Under the pieces are notes generated by a model. The model had not been told where the DNA came from, made no database searches, and saw only the letters and a program-made list of their open reading frames with translations. The translations under genes and the position numbers were made by a program. From Candidatus Gastranaerophilales bacterium (lineage in GTDB: Bacteria; Cyanobacteriota; Vampirovibrionia; Gastranaerophilales; Gastranaerophilaceae), in the NCBI GenBank assembly GCA_900548405.1, contig UNSJ01000026.1:1-28075 (forward strand): DNA of 28,075 nucleotides, written 5' to 3'. This document shows, piece after piece, positions 16,056 to 21,767 of this stretch; the stretch's first letter is position 1; each line of letters begins with the position of its first letter.

Positions 16056-16085
16056 TTGAAATACCGGAGGTATAAATTTTATAAT
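16056..16085 (+). promoter_or_regulatory. Promoter of the reverse transcriptase gene
   Basis: -35 TTGAAA (16056-16061), 18-bp spacer, -10 TATAAT (16080-16085). Transcription should begin at about 16092, one or two bases from the ATG at 16094. Confidence 0.55.
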
Positions 16086-16093
16086 TAGAAGTT

Positions 16094-17209
16094 ATGGGAT
16101 TAACTTTTGAAAAGCTTTTTAAGGCTTATCTGGACTGCAGGAAGCATAAAAGAAGCACGATTAATGCGCTTATGTTTGAGTATAATCTTGAGCAAAATCT
16201 TTTGAAATTATATGAAGACTTGATTAGCGGAGAATATGAAATTGGTCAGAGCATTTGTTTTATAGTGCTTTATCCAAAGCCGAGAGAGGTTTGGGCTGCT
16301 GATTTCAGGGACAGAATTGTACACCACCTTATTTATAACGAGATTAAAGACAGGTTTTATAACAGGTTTATTAAAGATACATACAGCTGTATACCCGAGC
16401 GCGGAACAACAAATGCGGTAAAGACAGTCAAAAAGCACGCTGCTTCAGTGACAGAAAATTATACCAGAACCGCTTATTTTCTTAAAGCTGATTTGAAGAA
16501 TTTTTTTGTAAGTATAGATAAAAACATTCTTTACTCTGAAATCCAAAAGCTTGTGCCCGAAGAATGGGTTCTGAAACTGATAAAACAGGTTATTTTTCAT
16601 AACCCCAAAAGCAATGTCTGCATCAAATCCCCGTCGTATAAATTTGACTATCTTCCGAAATATAAAAGCTTATGGTACACTCCCTCAGAAAAAGGTCTTC
16701 CCATAGGTAATCTTACAAGCCAGTTTTTCAGTAATGTATATCTAAACGTTTTGGACCAGTATGTAAAACATCATTTGAAATGCAAATACTATTGCAGATA
16801 TGTTGATGATTTTGTAATAATGCATGAAGATCCGAAATATTTAAACAGTGTTCACAAAGACTTAACGAAATTTTTAAAAGAAAAGCTTGCGCTTGAACTG
16901 CACCAACACAAAAAACTTATTAACAAAGTTGATAAAGGTATAGACTTTGTAGGCTTTGTAGTAAAGCCTTACAGAACAAGCCTGCGGCAAAAGACCATAA
17001 AAAGAATTTTTAAGACAATCAGAGAACAAAAGACAAATGAACATTGGTTTTATAAGGAAGAACTTGAAAGATTTGTTAGTACAATAAACAGTTATCTCGG
17101 CATGCTTAGAAGCACAAACGGCTACATAATAAGAAAAGAGATATGCGCTCAATGCATAAACTTGTTTGTAAATTGTGATGAGGATTTTACTAAGTTAACT
17201 GTTGTTTAG
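16094..17209 (+). CDS. DGR reverse transcriptase
   Basis: 371 residues, the size of DGR reverse transcriptases, with no maturase or endonuclease domain. Motifs in order: an N-terminal region with RDRIVHHLIYN, the first catalytic Asp in KADLKNFF (Asp133), the DGR hallmark IGNLTSQ (204-210, where retroviral and group II enzymes have QGxxxSP), and the catalytic YVDD (236-239), followed by KKLINKVDKGIDFVGF and a short thumb. In the pathway it copies the template-repeat RNA at 19393-19521 while misincorporating opposite adenine, and the cDNA replaces the variable repeat at 18427-18555. No Shine-Dalgarno sequence is seen; the message is probably leaderless. The 3' end overlaps the convergent XRE gene by 20 bp. 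Confidence 0.95.
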   Translation: MGLTFEKLFKAYLDCRKHKRSTINALMFEYNLEQNLLKLYEDLISGEYEIGQSICFIVLYPKPREVWAADFRDRIVHHLIYNEIKDRFYNRFIKDTYSCIPERGTTNAVKTVKKHAASVTENYTRTAYFLKADLKNFFVSIDKNILYSEIQKLVPEEWVLKLIKQVIFHNPKSNVCIKSPSYKFDYLPKYKSLWYTPSEKGLPIGNLTSQFFSNVYLNVLDQYVKHHLKCKYYCRYVDDFVIMHEDPKYLNSVHKDLTKFLKEKLALELHQHKKLINKVDKGIDFVGFVVKPYRTSLRQKTIKRIFKTIREQKTNEHWFYKEELERFVSTINSYLGMLRSTNGYIIRKEICAQCINLFVNCDEDFTKLTVV

Positions 17210-17507
17210 CACAATTATAAAGGAACAATGCAAAATCATCGTCTTCGTTAATTTTGTTAATCAAAATGCGTCTGATTTCAACAGGAGTTTTTTCGACTGG
17301 GAATAAAAACAGTTTATAAGGTTCAATTTCAAGCACCTCACAAATAGCGTCAAGTGTTTCGGGAGTCGGGTAATTTTTCCCGTTTTCAATAAAACTTACG
17401 CTTCTGGGGCTTATTCCTATTTTTTCTGCAAAATACTCTTGAGTAATACCTTTTTCATTTCGCAGAGATTTAATTTTTGCACCGAGTAATTTCTTTATCT
17501 GATACAT
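17190..17507 (-). CDS. XRE-family repressor within the DGR
   Basis: 105 residues. An N-terminal helix-turn-helix of the Cro/CI type occupies about residues 5-62 (LGAKIKSLRNEKGITQEYFA, KIGISPRSVSFIENGKNYP). A C-terminal tail of about 40 residues holds an acidic helix (INEDDDFALFLYNCAKQ). It sits on the opposite strand between the reverse transcriptase and the variable protein. Its start is divergent from the variable-protein promoter, and repeated sites resembling TTAGGTAAT lie over both its own -10 region and the -35 of that promoter. It is therefore the likely controller of the target gene and of itself. The 3' overlap with the reverse transcriptase could add antisense effects. Confidence 0.85.
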   Translation of the reverse strand: MYQIKKLLGAKIKSLRNEKGITQEYFAEKIGISPRSVSFIENGKNYPTPETLDAICEVLEIEPYKLFLFPVEKTPVEIRRILINKINEDDDFALFLYNCAKQQLT

Positions 17508-17515
17508 AATTTCCC

Positions 17516-17593
17516 TAGGTAATCATTATCCTCAATATCTCTGTAAAATTTAATGAGCTATTAGGTAATAATTACTTGACAATATTATCTAAT
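17516..17593. promoter_or_regulatory. Putative XRE operators between the repressor and variable-protein genes
   Basis: Three related sequences: CTAGGTAATCATTATCC (17516 onward, over the presumed repressor -10, GATAAT on the minus strand), TTAGGTAATAATTACTT (17561-17577, touching the -35 TTGACA), and minus-strand TTAGATAAT (17585-17593, in the spacer). The first two are imperfect dyads around a single central base. Confidence 0.55.
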
Positions 17594-17605
17594 AAGTAGT
17601 ATAAT
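17576..17605 (+). promoter_or_regulatory. Promoter of the DGR variable protein
   Basis: -35 TTGACA (17576-17581, consensus), 18-bp spacer, -10 TATAAT (17600-17605, consensus). The leader is about 40 nt, with AAAAGGG before ATG 17653. Confidence 0.8.
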
Positions 17606-17652
17606 TTATCCACATGGCTAGTATGTAACATAAAAGAGAAAAGGGTAATTTT

Positions 17653-18555
17653 ATGAAAAAGAAAAATCTTAAAAAAGGGTTCACTCTTGCAGAAGCTTTG
17701 CTGACAATCGGTATTATCGGTGTTGTAGCTGCAATGACTTTGCCGACAGTAATTAATGAAACAAGGGACAAAGAGTATGCTGCAGCGCGTAAAAAAGCTT
17801 TGGCAACAATAGGCGAAGCTGTAAGGCTGATTACAATTCAAGGCGACATAAGATATGCGGAAAATGCTCAGGATTTTGTTGAAAATTATTTAAAAAAACA
17901 GCTTCAAATAGTGAAAACTTGTGACAACAATAATTTGAGGGACTGTGGTATTGAAACGGAACCCAACAAAATGGTGTCACTTGCCGAACAAAAAATGACA
18001 ATGCCGAAAACTATTAATGAATTGGCGCCAGGCATGTCAAACGGTCTTGCAATAGATCCGGCATCAACAAGCTACGGTTTTGTAATGTCCAACGGTTATG
18101 CTGTAAATTTGTTTTATAATCCGTCATGCTTGAGTGACAACAAAGATGCAAACCACTGGGGACAGGACAGAGTATGCGTAAATGCGATATATGATATGAA
18201 CGGTCTTGCACAGCCGAATGAAGTCGGAAAAGATATAGGTTTTGTAACCATATTATATCCTGACGTAAGAACAATTGCAGTGGCTCCGGATGTTTATAAA
18301 CAGAACGCTGCAGGTGCAAATTTTGATAATGCAGGTGCAAGTTGTACAAACCAAAACAAAGAATACACACTTCCTAACCGTGATGAGCTCTTAGCTATGT
18401 ATTACAACGCTAACCTTTTAGGAATTACGTCAGGCTTCTATTGGTCTGCCTCTCAGGCTTCCGCAGAGTTAGGTTGGTACCAGATTTTCAACAATGGCAA
18501 CCGCTACCGCGTCGCTAAGTCCAATGGCTACAGTGTGCGCTGTGTCAGGAGATAA
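17653..18555 (+). CDS. DGR target: prepilin-like protein with C-type-lectin-like variable domain
   Basis: 300 residues. The class III prepilin signal MKKKNLKKG-FTLAEALLTIG has its cleavage site after Gly9, followed by a hydrophobic helix, so the protein should be processed by prepilin peptidase and displayed on a pilus or the envelope. The middle contains paired Cys (TCDNNNLRDC) and DVNG-like segments. The last 75 residues start ASCTNQNKEYTLPNRDELLAMY and run through GFYWSASQ to VRCVRR, the C-type-lectin/formylglycine-enzyme-like fold used by DGR targets. Codons 262-294 contain seven residues that differ from the template-encoded Asn: F262, Y276, I278, Y285, V287, Y293, S294. The stop codon is the last codon of the variable repeat. 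Expression is probably under XRE control. Confidence 0.93.
   Translation: MKKKNLKKGFTLAEALLTIGIIGVVAAMTLPTVINETRDKEYAAARKKALATIGEAVRLITIQGDIRYAENAQDFVENYLKKQLQIVKTCDNNNLRDCGIETEPNKMVSLAEQKMTMPKTINELAPGMSNGLAIDPASTSYGFVMSNGYAVNLFYNPSCLSDNKDANHWGQDRVCVNAIYDMNGLAQPNEVGKDIGFVTILYPDVRTIAVAPDVYKQNAAGANFDNAGASCTNQNKEYTLPNRDELLAMYYNANLLGITSGFYWSASQASAELGWYQIFNNGNRYRVAKSNGYSVRCVRR
18427..18555 (+). repeat. DGR variable repeat (VR)
   Basis: 129 bp, offset 966 bp from the template repeat. It differs from the template at 18436, 18437, 18478, 18485, 18505, 18511, 18512, 18529 and 18533, all adenines in the template (seven to T, two to G), and at 18550 (A where the template has T). Identity ends sharply at both borders. 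Confidence 0.97.
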
Positions 18556-18731
18556 GTTATTTAATTATTTAGTTATTTAACGCGAATATTTTTGCGCAGT
18601 AAAAACCTCCTTAAATTTAACAATATCAATTATTTACAAGATTTATTATACCATAAAACCATACATAGTGCAAGTTTTAGGCAATAAAATCTACATGAAA
18701 CTTTACAAATAAAGAGTTATAGGAGAATAAT

Positions 18732-19106
18732 ATGGCTCAATATCAACATCTGCCTATATACAAAACAACTTATGATTTGTTGACGGATTTAATGAACGTT
18801 ACTAAAGAATTCCCGCGTGATTTTAAATTTTCACTTGGCGAAAAAATTCAAAATCACGTTATAGAATTGCTCGTTTTGATATACAAGGCAAACAGCACTA
18901 AAAATAAAAAAGATTTTATCTCTGAAATATTAAATGAAGTACAATTTCTGGATTTGTTTTTAAGAATTTCTTTTGACTTAAAAATAATTCCTCAGGCAAG
19001 GTACTGTGTTCTTATTGAAAAAACATATTCCATTGCCAAACAAGCTCAAGGGTGGTTAAAATCCTCCTTTGAATATGAGCCTGAGCCTGTTTATGCTACG
19101 GTATAG
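18732..19106 (+). CDS. avd: DGR accessory variability protein (Avd-like four-helix protein)
   Basis: 124 residues, almost entirely helical, beginning MAQYQHLPIYKTTYDLLTDL and including FPRDFKFSLGEKIQNHVIEL and FLRISFDLKIIPQARYCVL. These match the pattern of the Avd/bacterial 23S-IVS four-helix family (the LPIYK...R.FK..LG.KIQ signature). In DGRs this small basic pentamer binds the reverse transcriptase and template RNA and is required for cDNA synthesis. TAGGAG precedes the ATG. It lies between the variable protein and the template repeat. The 176-bp gap upstream shows no strong terminator, so it may share the variable-protein transcript. Confidence 0.9.
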   Translation: MAQYQHLPIYKTTYDLLTDLMNVTKEFPRDFKFSLGEKIQNHVIELLVLIYKANSTKNKKDFISEILNEVQFLDLFLRISFDLKIIPQARYCVLIEKTYSIAKQAQGWLKSSFEYEPEPVYATV

Positions 19107-19392
19107 CAGGGTGTGCTCAATTTATCTCGTCAGCGGTGGTTGTTAAATATTTTCAACCGAAGTTTTGCAGGCAGGAGGATGAAGAAAAATCCAAAAATTG
19201 ACAAATTTTTGAGGTTTTTCAAATCCGACCTAAAGAGTGTGAGTGTCAGGCGGGGTGCGGGATAGCACGCAGACTGACACGAAACCGTTCCCGGGAGTTT
19301 GCAGGAAAAATTTTAATTTTTACGCAAACTCATAATGCAGAAGTCCTTTGTTTTGAAAGATTCGAAGCAGATGATTGTTAATCCGCTGTTCC
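19107..19392 (+). ncRNA. Structured 5' part of the DGR template RNA
   Basis: No gene. Hairpins are GGTTG/CAACC (about 19137-19158), CAAAAATT/AATTTTTG (19192-19211, loop GACA), GTGTCAG 19243-19249 with CTGACAC 19274-19280 enclosing GTGC/GCAC (19255-19268), and GAGTTTGC 19295-19302 with GCAAACTC 19324-19331 enclosing AAAAATT/AATTTTT. The avd-to-template spacer is part of the functional RNA in studied DGRs, so a folded RNA here fits. Confidence 0.6.
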
Positions 19393-19521
19393 ACGTCAGG
19401 CAACTATTGGTCTGCCTCTCAGGCTTCCGCAGAGTTAGGTTGGAACCAGAATTTCAACAATGGCAACCGCAACCGCAACGCTAAGTCCAATGGCAACAAT
19501 GTGCGCTGTGTCAGGTGATAA
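19393..19521 (+). repeat. DGR template repeat (TR)
   Basis: 129 bp, non-coding copy of the variable repeat. Read in the frame of the target gene it contains 11 AAY (Asn) codons, the ideal substrate for adenine mutagenesis because AAY can reach 15 amino acids without stops. Seven of these differ in the variable repeat. Confidence 0.97.
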
Positions 19522-19524
19522 ATT

Positions 19525-19552
19525 AAAAAAAAGGGTTAACACCCTTTTTTTT
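19525..19552 (+). terminator. Terminator of the DGR template RNA
   Basis: A run, GGGT-TAAC-ACCC stem-loop (19533-19544) and a T run, directly after the template repeat. Confidence 0.85.
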
Positions 19553-19575
19553 GTTGCCTTTGAATTTTAATAATA

Positions 19576-19604
19576 TTGACATATTTCTTGTTCAAGAATA
19601 TAAT
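19576..19604 (+). promoter_or_regulatory. Perfect consensus promoter with palindrome in the spacer
   Basis: TTGACA (19576-19581), 17-bp spacer, TATAAT (19599-19604). The spacer contains the dyad TTCTTG-TT-CAAGAA (19585-19598), a likely repressor site. Start of transcription near 19611. Confidence 0.8.
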
Positions 19605-19690
19605 TCATTCAGGGTAAGCCCAGATATCATTACTTTCCTGACGGCTCAAACTAAAAATTTGTAAAACCGAAAGAGAAAGGGGGTGATAGA

Positions 19691-19765
19691 GTGGAATTCA
19701 GTGTATCTGAAAAAGCGTTAGTGCTTATTCTGTTGATAATACTAACGCTTAAATTCCAATCATAG
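19691..19765 (+). CDS. 24-residue hydrophobic peptide, possible type I toxin or small membrane protein
   Basis: GTG 19691 is preceded by AAAGGGGGTGATAGA, a strong ribosome binding site. The product is MEFSVSEKALVLILLIILTL plus KFQS, one membrane helix with short polar ends, resembling holin-like type I toxins. The coding RNA is itself a hairpin: AAGCGTTAGT (19713-19722) pairs with ACTAACGCTT (19741-19750), and outer GGAATT (19693-19698) pairs with AATTCC (19752-19757), which may limit translation. It has its own consensus promoter and terminator. No antisense RNA is proven. It could instead be a regulatory RNA with a chance ORF. Confidence 0.5.
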   Translation: MEFSVSEKALVLILLIILTLKFQS

Positions 19766-19776
19766 GGGCTTTTAAA

Positions 19777-19808
19777 GTGCGGACTGCAATCCGCACGCCC
19801 TTTCTTTT
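19777..19808 (+). terminator. Rho-independent terminator
   Basis: GTGCGGA (19777-19783) and TCCGCAC (19790-19796), loop CTGCAA, with AGGGG/CCCT able to extend it across an A-rich gap, then TTTCTTTTT. Confidence 0.85.
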
Positions 19809-19870
19809 TATTATAACATTTTTTTTAATTTTTTCAAGTGTATTGTAAATTTATTTTCCCGATTTGCGGT

Positions 19871-19899
19871 TTGCAATTAAAAATTTTTCAATCTATAAT
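19871..19899 (+). promoter_or_regulatory. tpiA promoter
   Basis: TTGCAA (19871-19876), 17-bp spacer, TATAAT (19894-19899). Confidence 0.75.
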
Positions 19900-19935
19900 A
19901 TTCATGAATTGTGACACTAATAAAAGGAGAGAACT

Positions 19936-20736
19936 ATGTCAAGAAAACCTATTATTGCAGGAAACTGGAAAATGAATTTACTTCAATCAGAAGCTAAAGA
20001 AGTTTTTGAAGGAGTAAAAAATTTCGTAAAAGATTATACAGCTCAAGAATTACCTACAATCGTTATTGCTCCTGTATTTACATCAATTGCGGCAGTTGAA
20101 TCAGTTAAATGTGACTGTGGATGCGGCGGTAAAAAGATTGCTATTGCAGGACAAAATTGCCACTGGGAAAAATCAGGTGCTTATACAGGTGAAATTTCAG
20201 TTGAAATGTTAGCTGATGCAGGTTGTGATTATGTAATTATCGGCCACTCTGAAAGAAGACAATATTTCGGCGAAACTGATGAAATGATTAACAAAAAAGC
20301 TAAAGCAATTTTGGCAGGCGGCTTAATTCCTATCATCTGCTGCGGCGAAACTTTAGAACAAAGAGAAGCAGGTATTACTGATTCATGGATTGCGGGTCAA
20401 ATTAAAGCTGCTTTAGAAGGGCTTTCTTCTGAAGATGTTGCAAAATCAGTTATTGCTTACGAACCAATCTGGGCTATCGGAACAGGTAAAACTTGTGATT
20501 CTGATGAAGCAAACAGAGTAATCGCTATGATTAGAAACGTTGTTAAAGAAGTTGCAGGAGCACAAGCTGCTGATTCAATCAGAATTCTTTACGGCGGTTC
20601 TGTTAAACCTTCAACTATTGAAGAACAAATGTCAAAATCAGACATCGACGGTGCTTTAATCGGCGGTGCTTCTTTGAAAGCTGACAGCTTAAATGAAATT
20701 ATTGAAAAAACAATGCGGATTGCGAGCCTAGTGTAA
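19936..20736 (+). CDS. tpiA: Triosephosphate isomerase with a replaced C-terminus
   Basis: 266 residues; interconverts dihydroxyacetone phosphate and glyceraldehyde 3-phosphate. AGNWKMN carries the substrate Lys, IIGHSERRQYFGE the catalytic His, YEPIWAIGTGKT the catalytic Glu and loop 6, and LYGGSVKP the phosphate loop. A Cys/Gly-rich insertion CDCGCGGKK (about residues 57-65) is unusual. AAAGGAGAG precedes the ATG. The end is odd. After EIIEKT the protein reads MRIASLV and stops inside a GC-rich palindromic element. Beyond that element, 20794-20811 reads VAVAK then TAG, in the same frame, which looks like the ancestral tail (EIIEKT-VAVAK). The core enzyme is complete, so activity is probably kept. 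Confidence 0.95.
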   Translation: MSRKPIIAGNWKMNLLQSEAKEVFEGVKNFVKDYTAQELPTIVIAPVFTSIAAVESVKCDCGCGGKKIAIAGQNCHWEKSGAYTGEISVEMLADAGCDYVIIGHSERRQYFGETDEMINKKAKAILAGGLIPIICCGETLEQREAGITDSWIAGQIKAALEGLSSEDVAKSVIAYEPIWAIGTGKTCDSDEANRVIAMIRNVVKEVAGAQAADSIRILYGGSVKPSTIEEQMSKSDIDGALIGGASLKADSLNEIIEKTMRIASLV

Positions 20737-20791
20737 AGCAGAAACGCGCAAGCGTTTTGCTGCACACGTCGTACGCGAGCAACCAAGCGGA
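20715..20791 (+). repeat. Palindromic element, copy B, inserted in the 3' end of tpiA
   Basis: Begins GCGGATTGCGAGCC and ends GCGAGCAACCAAGCGG. The interior hairpin AAACGC-GCAA-GCGTTT has a GNRA-type loop, with GTG/CAC outside it. It aligns with the copy in rpmF (shared GCGAGCC, AGTG, AACGCGAGC-type blocks), and the terminal pairs change together (TT/AA here, CC/GG there). The total insertion, 20713-20793, is 81 bp, a multiple of three, but brings a TAA. Confidence 0.7.
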
Positions 20792-20836
20792 AAGTTGCTG
20801 TTGCTAAATAGAAAATATTATAAAATATTTGATAAA

Positions 20837-20866
20837 AGACAGGATTTAATATCCTGTCTTTTTTTT
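20837..20866 (+). terminator. tpiA terminator
   Basis: AGACAGGAT (20837-20845) and ATCCTGTCT (20851-20859), loop TTAAT, then a T run. Confidence 0.88.
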
Positions 20867-20871
20867 AGAAA

Positions 20872-20901
20872 TTGACAAGTGAATAGCTTTTATTTTATAA
20901 T
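20872..20901 (+). promoter_or_regulatory. Promoter of the bL32/fatty-acid operon
   Basis: TTGACA (20872-20877), 18-bp spacer, TATAAT (20896-20901). The leader is about 30 nt before ATG 20939. Confidence 0.75.
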
Positions 20902-20938
20902 TTAACATACTGACGTTACGTAAAAAAAGGAGTGCAAA

Positions 20939-21190
20939 ATGGCACAACAATTTAATCCGCAAAATATTAAAAAAAGAACTTCTGTTTTAGTTTTTCTAAA
21001 AGGTTCAACAGCTCCGTTAGTTTTATATGTTGAAAATGCAGAAGAACTATATGCAGAACTGCAGCAGTCAATTAAAAGCGCAGCAGCAGTTTTGATTGAA
21101 AAAGAAACTCTTGGACCTTTGAAAAAAGTTTGTTTTATATCAAATCAAGTTGCAGCTTTAGCAATACAGGAAGAACAATACGTAGGCTAA
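20939..21190 (+). CDS. Small unrecognised protein heading the fatty-acid operon
   Basis: 83 residues, ribosome binding site AAAGGAG. The sequence MAQQFNPQNIKKRTSVLVFL suggests a short basic lead and a beta strand, followed by VLYVENAEELYAELQQSIKS (helix) and further strands ending QVAALAIQEEQYVG. There are no membrane helices, and its one Cys is isolated. It lies 6 bp before yceD, so it is co-transcribed and possibly coupled. The compact alternating fold and first position suggest a conserved lineage protein. No function can be assigned. Confidence 0.75.
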   Translation: MAQQFNPQNIKKRTSVLVFLKGSTAPLVLYVENAEELYAELQQSIKSAAAVLIEKETLGPLKKVCFISNQVAALAIQEEQYVG

Positions 21191-21196
21191 CATATC

Positions 21197-21685
21197 ATGG
21201 AACACAAAATTTCAATTGAAGAACTTGAGAATACCCCTTCTAAAACTCTTGAATTTCACTTTGATGAAAAAATAAAAGAGTTAGATTGTGTTTCTCCGAT
21301 TAAGTCAGATTTGGAAATTAAATCGCTGGGTGAATTCATTGAGATTTCAGGAAATGTTAAAGGCATTGTTAAACTTGAATGTGATTTGTGTTTGAAAGAA
21401 TTTGAATATGAATTGGATTTCGATATTGATGAAATGTTCGCTAAAAACGCGCTATTAGAGGATTACGGACAAGAAATAGAGCTGAAAGAAGGACAATTTG
21501 TTACAGATTTGCAAGGCGCAGAAGATATTGATATTTATGACTTATTGTATCAATCTGTAATATTAAATTTACCAAATAAGAAAGTTTGTGGTATAAATTG
21601 TAATGGGGATAAATTTCTAAAAGAAGAAGATTTATCCGATCCGAGATTAGATGTTTTCAAAAACATTAAAATCGATGAAAATTAA
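21197..21685 (+). CDS. yceD: YceD/DUF177 family protein (23S rRNA accumulation)
   Basis: 162 residues. The diagnostic central motif is VKLECDLCLKEFEYELDFDIDEMF (the CxxC of DUF177), followed by acidic EEDYGQEIEL-like and DIYDLLYQSVILNLPNKKVC segments and CGINCNGD with two more cysteines. In bacteria and plants the family is required for large-subunit rRNA accumulation and sits directly before rpmF, as it does here (82 bp upstream). There is no signal or membrane segment. Little ribosome-binding sequence is visible before ATG 21197 and the upstream stop is only 6 bp away, which suggests coupled translation. Confidence 0.88.
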   Translation: MEHKISIEELENTPSKTLEFHFDEKIKELDCVSPIKSDLEIKSLGEFIEISGNVKGIVKLECDLCLKEFEYELDFDIDEMFAKNALLEDYGQEIELKEGQFVTDLQGAEDIDIYDLLYQSVILNLPNKKVCGINCNGDKFLKEEDLSDPRLDVFKNIKIDEN

Positions 21686-21700
21686 GTTCACCAAAGTTCT

Positions 21701-21719
21701 TTTCTCCCCTAAGGAGAAA
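21701..21719 (+). other. Hairpin in the yceD-rpmF gap
   Basis: TTTCTCC (21701-21707) and GGAGAAA (21713-21719), loop CCTAA. There is no T run, so it is not a terminator. It could be a processing site or a control element for bL32. Confidence 0.35.
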
Positions 21720-21767
21720 GACAATAAGAAATATAAGTAGTAGTAAAAATAAAAAGGAAAAAGAAAA

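Noticed and set aside
16020..16093. Possible FMN riboswitch upstream of ribE
   Set aside because: Only 74 bp separate the divergent starts and no RFN consensus blocks are visible.
19205..19235. TTTTTCAAATCC looked like a tRNA T-arm
   Set aside because: No acceptor, D or anticodon stems at the right distances; it lies in the DGR spacer RNA.
19777..19796. Minus strand of the terminator contains GCGGATTGC, the 5' end motif of the palindromic family
   Set aside because: The matching 3' motif CAACCAAGC is absent and the 9-mer is explained by the terminator stem.
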